Assembly (NCBI RefSeq): GCF_945285465.1
Contig: NZ_CALYQK010000009.1
Span: 1-52,456 of the forward strand
Reading direction: 5' to 3'
From: an uncultured Bartonella sp.
GTDB taxonomy: Bacteria > Pseudomonadota > Alphaproteobacteria > Rhizobiales > Rhizobiaceae
Length of the DNA stretch: 52,456 bases
In this document: positions 45,937-52,456 of the stretch, one piece after another
How the letters are laid out: each line of letters begins with the position of its first letter
Numbering within the stretch: position 1 is the first letter of the stretch
The notes under the pieces: model-generated
Seen by the model: the letters and a program-made list of their open reading frames with translations, nothing else
Database searches by the model: none
Told to the model about the DNA's origin: nothing
Translations under genes and position numbers: made by a program

Positions 45937-47610
45937 ATGCTTGTTCAGCTTTCGATCCGCGACATCGTTCTGATCGAAAGGCTCGATATCAACTTTGAGG
46001 CGGGCCTGTCGGTGCTTACGGGCGAGACAGGTGCAGGCAAGTCTATACTTCTTGATTCGTTATCGCTGGCACTTGGTGCGCGCGGTGACGCATCTTTGGT
46101 GCGTCACGGAGCTGATAGCGGCCAGGTTACAGCAGTTTTCGACGTGCCGGCCAATCATCCGGCACGACAGCTCATTCAAGAAAACGGCCTTGATGACGAG
46201 GGCGACATTATTCTTCGCCGTGTTCAGTCTTCTGATGGGCGCTCGCGTGTTTTTATCAACGATCAGGCGGCAAGCGTTGCGTTAATGCGCGCTTTAGGCA
46301 ATGCTCTTGTTGAAATTCATGGCCAGCATGATGATCGTGCACTTGTCGATATTGATTCGCACCGCGATCTTCTTGATGCCTATGGCACAAGCGAGGCCGA
46401 GCTTGACGCGGTGGGAAAACGCTATCGACTCTGGCATGAACTTGATACCAAATTAAGAAAACAGCGGCAAAAAATTGCCGAAGCCGCGCGCGAGGCGGAC
46501 TATTTACGCTCGTCGGTTGAAGAACTTGATAAGCTCGATCCCAAACAGGGGGAAGAGGAGGAACTTGCCATTCGTCGTACAGATATGATGAAGGCAGAAA
46601 AACTGGCAACCGACATCAATGAAGCGAGCGATATTATGAATGGGGCGCAGTCGCCAATTCCGCTGTTATCCAATCTTGTACGTCGTCTGGAACGTAAGAT
46701 TTCCGAAGCGGAAAAACTGATTAAACCGATTGTCGCCTCGCTCGATGATGCTTTGCAGGCTCTGGGGCTTGCCCAGGATAATATTGATGCGGCCATACAG
46801 GCGCTCGATTTTGATCCGCAGGAATTAAGCCGTGTCGAAGAACGCTTGTTTGCATTACGGGGGGCGGCACGCAAATATAATGTCCCGGTTGATAGCCTGC
46901 CAGATTTACGCGAAAAAATGGACGCCGATTTAAAAGAACTCGACCACAGTGAAGCGACGGTTTCAAAGCTCGAGAAAGATGTTGGTGTTGCTCTTGCCGA
47001 TTATGACGAAATGGCAAAACGTCTTTCTGGAAAAAGACACGAATGGGCAAAAGAGCTGACCAAAGCAGTTATGGCGGAATTGCCGGCACTGAAACTTGAA
47101 CGCGCCGAATTTATTGTCAACATAACAAGCAATAGGGACGAACGCACTGCCCAAGGCATTGACCGTGTAGAATATTGGGTGCGCACAAATCCGGGAACGC
47201 GGGCCGGGCCGATGATGAAGGTTGCCTCCGGTGGCGAACTATCGCGGTTTTTATTGGCATTAAAGGTCGCATTGGCCGATCGCGGGTCGGCACCGACGCT
47301 TGTTTTTGACGAGATTGATACCGGCGTTGGCGGAGCGGTGGCTGATGCTATCGGGCAAAGATTGTCACGGCTTGCCAAAGGTGTGCAAGTATTATCGGTA
47401 ACACACGCGCCACAAGTTGCTGCCCGTGCCGATACGCATTTTCTGATCGCGAAGGCCGAGCATGGCGAAAGCGACCGCTTGATAACCAAGATTCATAAAC
47501 TCGAAATGACCGAGCGCGAAGAAGAAATTGCCCGCATGCTGGCTGGTGAACATATTACCGATGAAGCCCGTGCTGCCGCACGTCAACTTCTTGCCGGCAA
47601 AAGCAAATGA
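45937..47610 (+). CDS. recN: DNA repair protein RecN
   Basis: A 557-residue SMC-like ATPase acting early in double-strand-break repair. Walker A GETGAGKS at 29-36; a long coiled-coil middle (about 150-370); ABC signature ASGGELSRFLLALK and Walker B LVFDEIDTGVGG near 440-470, then SVTHAPQVAARAD with the switch histidine. Length is normal for the family. It lies 6 bp after bamD; 144 bp separate it from ligA. Confidence 0.97.
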   Translation: MLVQLSIRDIVLIERLDINFEAGLSVLTGETGAGKSILLDSLSLALGARGDASLVRHGADSGQVTAVFDVPANHPARQLIQENGLDDEGDIILRRVQSSDGRSRVFINDQAASVALMRALGNALVEIHGQHDDRALVDIDSHRDLLDAYGTSEAELDAVGKRYRLWHELDTKLRKQRQKIAEAAREADYLRSSVEELDKLDPKQGEEEELAIRRTDMMKAEKLATDINEASDIMNGAQSPIPLLSNLVRRLERKISEAEKLIKPIVASLDDALQALGLAQDNIDAAIQALDFDPQELSRVEERLFALRGAARKYNVPVDSLPDLREKMDADLKELDHSEATVSKLEKDVGVALADYDEMAKRLSGKRHEWAKELTKAVMAELPALKLERAEFIVNITSNRDERTAQGIDRVEYWVRTNPGTRAGPMMKVASGGELSRFLLALKVALADRGSAPTLVFDEIDTGVGGAVADAIGQRLSRLAKGVQVLSVTHAPQVAARADTHFLIAKAEHGESDRLITKIHKLEMTEREEEIARMLAGEHITDEARAAARQLLAGKSK

Positions 47611-47739
47611 AAAAACAATTTGCGTTGCCGGGTCTGTTGGTAGTTCATTCACATTTTGTCAGTTAAACATATGGTCGAATAATGTGGCAAAGCCATATCG
47701 TGTTTGCAGCACCAATGTAGTGACTTTATCGCCTTTTAA

Positions 47740-50836
<3,097 letters not shown>

Positions 50837-50861
50837 TAAAACTGTCACAGGATAGTATTTA

Positions 50862-50894
50862 AAAAACGCGGAAAGTTTTTTCTTCTGCGTTTTT
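50862..50894. terminator. Bidirectional terminator between the DMT permease and pepP
   Basis: AAAAACGC (50862-50869) pairs with GCGTTTTT (50887-50894), so either direction ends in a T-run. The enclosed GGAAAG ... CTTCT can extend the stem. It serves the two convergent genes. Confidence 0.82.
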
Positions 50895-50902
50895 AATAGT
50901 TT

Positions 50903-52456
50903 TTAAAGCGGTCGGGTTGCCGCTTCGAGCCACTTCCTGTCTGTTGCATCAAGATGGGGCGCATTGCGTCTTAAAACTTCGCTATGGTAGTCGTTCAGCC
51001 AATCGCGTTCTTCTTTTGTCAGCATATCGACGACAATCAGATTACGGTCGATCGGGCAATGTGTCAGTGTTTCAAAACCGAGCATTGCGATGTCGCCACC
51101 CTTTATAGCTTTTGCCGGTTTGACAACGAGCAGATTTTCAATGCGGATGCCAAAGGCACCTTCGCGATAATAGCCGGGCTCATTCGAGATAATCATTCCC
51201 GGCAATAATTCTTGTACTCCGCGTTTTGAAATGGTTTGTGGCCCTTCATGAACAGCAAGATAGGAGCCAACACCGTGGCCGGTGCCGTGGGTGAAATCAA
51301 GACCGGCATTCCACAAAGCTATGCGGGCAAGGACATCAAGATCCTGCCCGCGCGAGCCCTTTGGAAAACGCGCGGTTGAAAGATCAATCAAGCCTTTAAG
51401 AACAAGGGTAAAGCAGCGTTTTTCTTCGTCTCCCGCCTGGCCGACTGCTACTGTGCGGGTGACATCCGTCGTGCCATCGCGATATTGTGCACCGGAATCA
51501 ACCAGATAAAGATTGCCTTCCTCAAGCGGCCGGTTGGTTGCCGTGTTGACGCGATAGTGGATAATGGCACCATTCGCTCCGCTTCCGGAAATAGTATCGA
51601 AGGATAGATCTTCAAGTTTCGATCCCATCTTCAAAGCCGTATCGGTACGGAAAAATTCCAGTTTCCCGGCTGCGGAAATTTCGTTTACCGCGCCGGGTTT
51701 TTCGCGCGAAAGCCAAGAAAAGAACCGGCAAAGGGCAACACCATCCCGTAAATGGGCATGGCGAGCTCCTTCAAGCTCTGCTTCATTTTTTATTGCCCGT
51801 GGCAGACGGGCAGCGTCGCGCAAATCTTTTATCGTGCCACCATGACCAATAATCACGTCATGGAATTTTTCTGCCGATAGTTGGCCGTCAAGTGCAAAGG
51901 TAGCCTTTGCTTTTGCCTGTTTGATAACTTCCGGCAAAAGTGCCGATGGTTCAAAAACATCGACGTAACCGGCAAGATATTTCTGTTCATTGTCGCCAAG
52001 CTTGCGGTGGTCGATAAATAACGAAGGGCGCCCGTGCGCGCGAAGAATGGCAAAGGAAAGCGGGAAAGGGGTGTTGGAAACATCGTTGCCGCGAATATTG
52101 AAAACCCAGGCAATAGAAGAAGGGTCTGTCAATATTGTGAGATCACAACCATTTTTTTGCAGCTCTTCGGCAATGAGTTGCAGTTTTTTGTCGGCGGTAA
52201 TGCCGGCATAATCAAGTGGCTGGATGCTTACCGGTGTTAATGGTGGCTCGGGCTGGTCGGGCCAGATAAGATCAACAAGGTTGTTATTGGTACCAACAAG
52301 TTTTCCGCCAGCCGTTTCTTCGACTGATTTTTGCAACGTCTTGACACCATTGACGGTATGAAGCCACGGGTCAAAACCGATTGTAAGCCCTTTGGTGTTT
52401 TGTTGCAGCCAAAGGTGGGGCGGGCATGATATCAGATCTTCATAATCGAATATTTT
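50903..52456 (-). CDS. pepP: Xaa-Pro aminopeptidase, partial (N-terminus beyond window)
   Basis: M24B metallopeptidase that removes an N-terminal residue before proline. The frame is open to the window edge: upstream of the TTG at 52336 it continues in frame through GLTIGFDPWLHTVNG, a conserved creatinase_N segment, so the true start lies outside. At least 517 residues are present. The catalytic domain carries the metal ligands in VDSGAQYRDGTTDVTR (two Asp), the HGTGHGVGSYLAVHEGP histidine segment, and NEPGYYREGAFGIRIENL with both Glu. A C-terminal extension LDATDRKWLEAATRPL is typical of the long bacterial form. Confidence 0.95.
   Translation of the reverse strand, partial: KIFDYEDLISCPPHLWLQQNTKGLTIGFDPWLHTVNGVKTLQKSVEETAGGKLVGTNNNLVDLIWPDQPEPPLTPVSIQPLDYAGITADKKLQLIAEELQKNGCDLTILTDPSSIAWVFNIRGNDVSNTPFPLSFAILRAHGRPSLFIDHRKLGDNEQKYLAGYVDVFEPSALLPEVIKQAKAKATFALDGQLSAEKFHDVIIGHGGTIKDLRDAARLPRAIKNEAELEGARHAHLRDGVALCRFFSWLSREKPGAVNEISAAGKLEFFRTDTALKMGSKLEDLSFDTISGSGANGAIIHYRVNTATNRPLEEGNLYLVDSGAQYRDGTTDVTRTVAVGQAGDEEKRCFTLVLKGLIDLSTARFPKGSRGQDLDVLARIALWNAGLDFTHGTGHGVGSYLAVHEGPQTISKRGVQELLPGMIISNEPGYYREGAFGIRIENLLVVKPAKAIKGGDIAMLGFETLTHCPIDRNLIVVDMLTKEERDWLNDYHSEVLRRNAPHLDATDRKWLEAATRPL

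Overview
The window looks like chromosomal DNA of a moderate-GC alphaproteobacterium of the order Hyphomicrobiales (Rhizobiales). A Bartonella-type genome, perhaps of the honeybee-gut lineage, fits best. The reasons are the gene order (djlA-like, amidase, rnpB, then the division/cell-wall cluster, then lpxC, bamD, recN, ligA), a very long FtsZ with a rhizobial C-terminal tail, a DUF2293 protein, an ArsR-methyltransferase fusion next to metF, and a Bartonella-like base composition. The genus call is an inference from protein flavour. No 16S gene is present to confirm it.

Left part (1-14.7 kb). This part is accessory and metabolic: a metF operon headed by an ArsR-methyltransferase fusion with a perfect 20-bp palindromic operator, an L,D-transpeptidase lipoprotein, a trans-aconitate methyltransferase, the ABC-F factor EttA, two unrecognised genes, nicotinamidase, and a surface-sugar group. 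That group is UDP-glucose dehydrogenase, an ArnT-like membrane glycosyltransferase, a LAB_N membrane protein and a polyprenyl-phosphate GT2, and could build and use a lipid-linked uronic acid. Several AT-rich stretches without genes lie between these units.

Middle part (14.7-24.5 kb). A divergent pair encodes a MocR-type regulator and a PNPOx-like flavoprotein. A 1.2-kb gene-poor stretch follows and ends in a probable small RNA with a strong terminator. After it come peptidoglycan enzymes (MltB-type lytic transglycosylase, GH25 lysozyme lipoprotein, AmiD-type amidase behind a TerB-DnaJ protein), then RNase P RNA, then mntH with a Fur-family (Mur-like) operator over its promoter.

Right part (24.6-52.5 kb). 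This holds a nearly complete dcw cluster on the + strand: rsmH, ftsL, ftsI, murE, murF, mraY, murD, ftsW, murG, murC, murB, ddl, ftsQ, ftsA, ftsZ, then (after a terminator) lpxC, bamD, recN, ligA and a DMT permease, with pepP convergent and cut by the window end. Most neighbours overlap by 4 bp or sit a few bases apart. mraZ, normally first, is missing: mntH and a double hairpin/terminator occupy the space before rsmH. A 670-bp AT-rich interruption separates murB from ddl.

The genes form a cell-envelope theme: lipid II precursor synthesis (murB-G, mraY, ddl), septal synthesis (ftsW/I/L/Q/A/Z), wall remodelling (L,D-transpeptidase, MltB, GH25, amidase), outer-membrane assembly (lpxC, bamD) and possible lipid A or core decoration. 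I see no phage, insertion sequence, CRISPR array, toxin-antitoxin pair or tRNA. I also see no clearly new multigene system. The best leads are the unassigned RNA at about 18.2 kb, the rsmH leader hairpins with mraZ loss, and the unknown pair at 6.6-7.6 kb.
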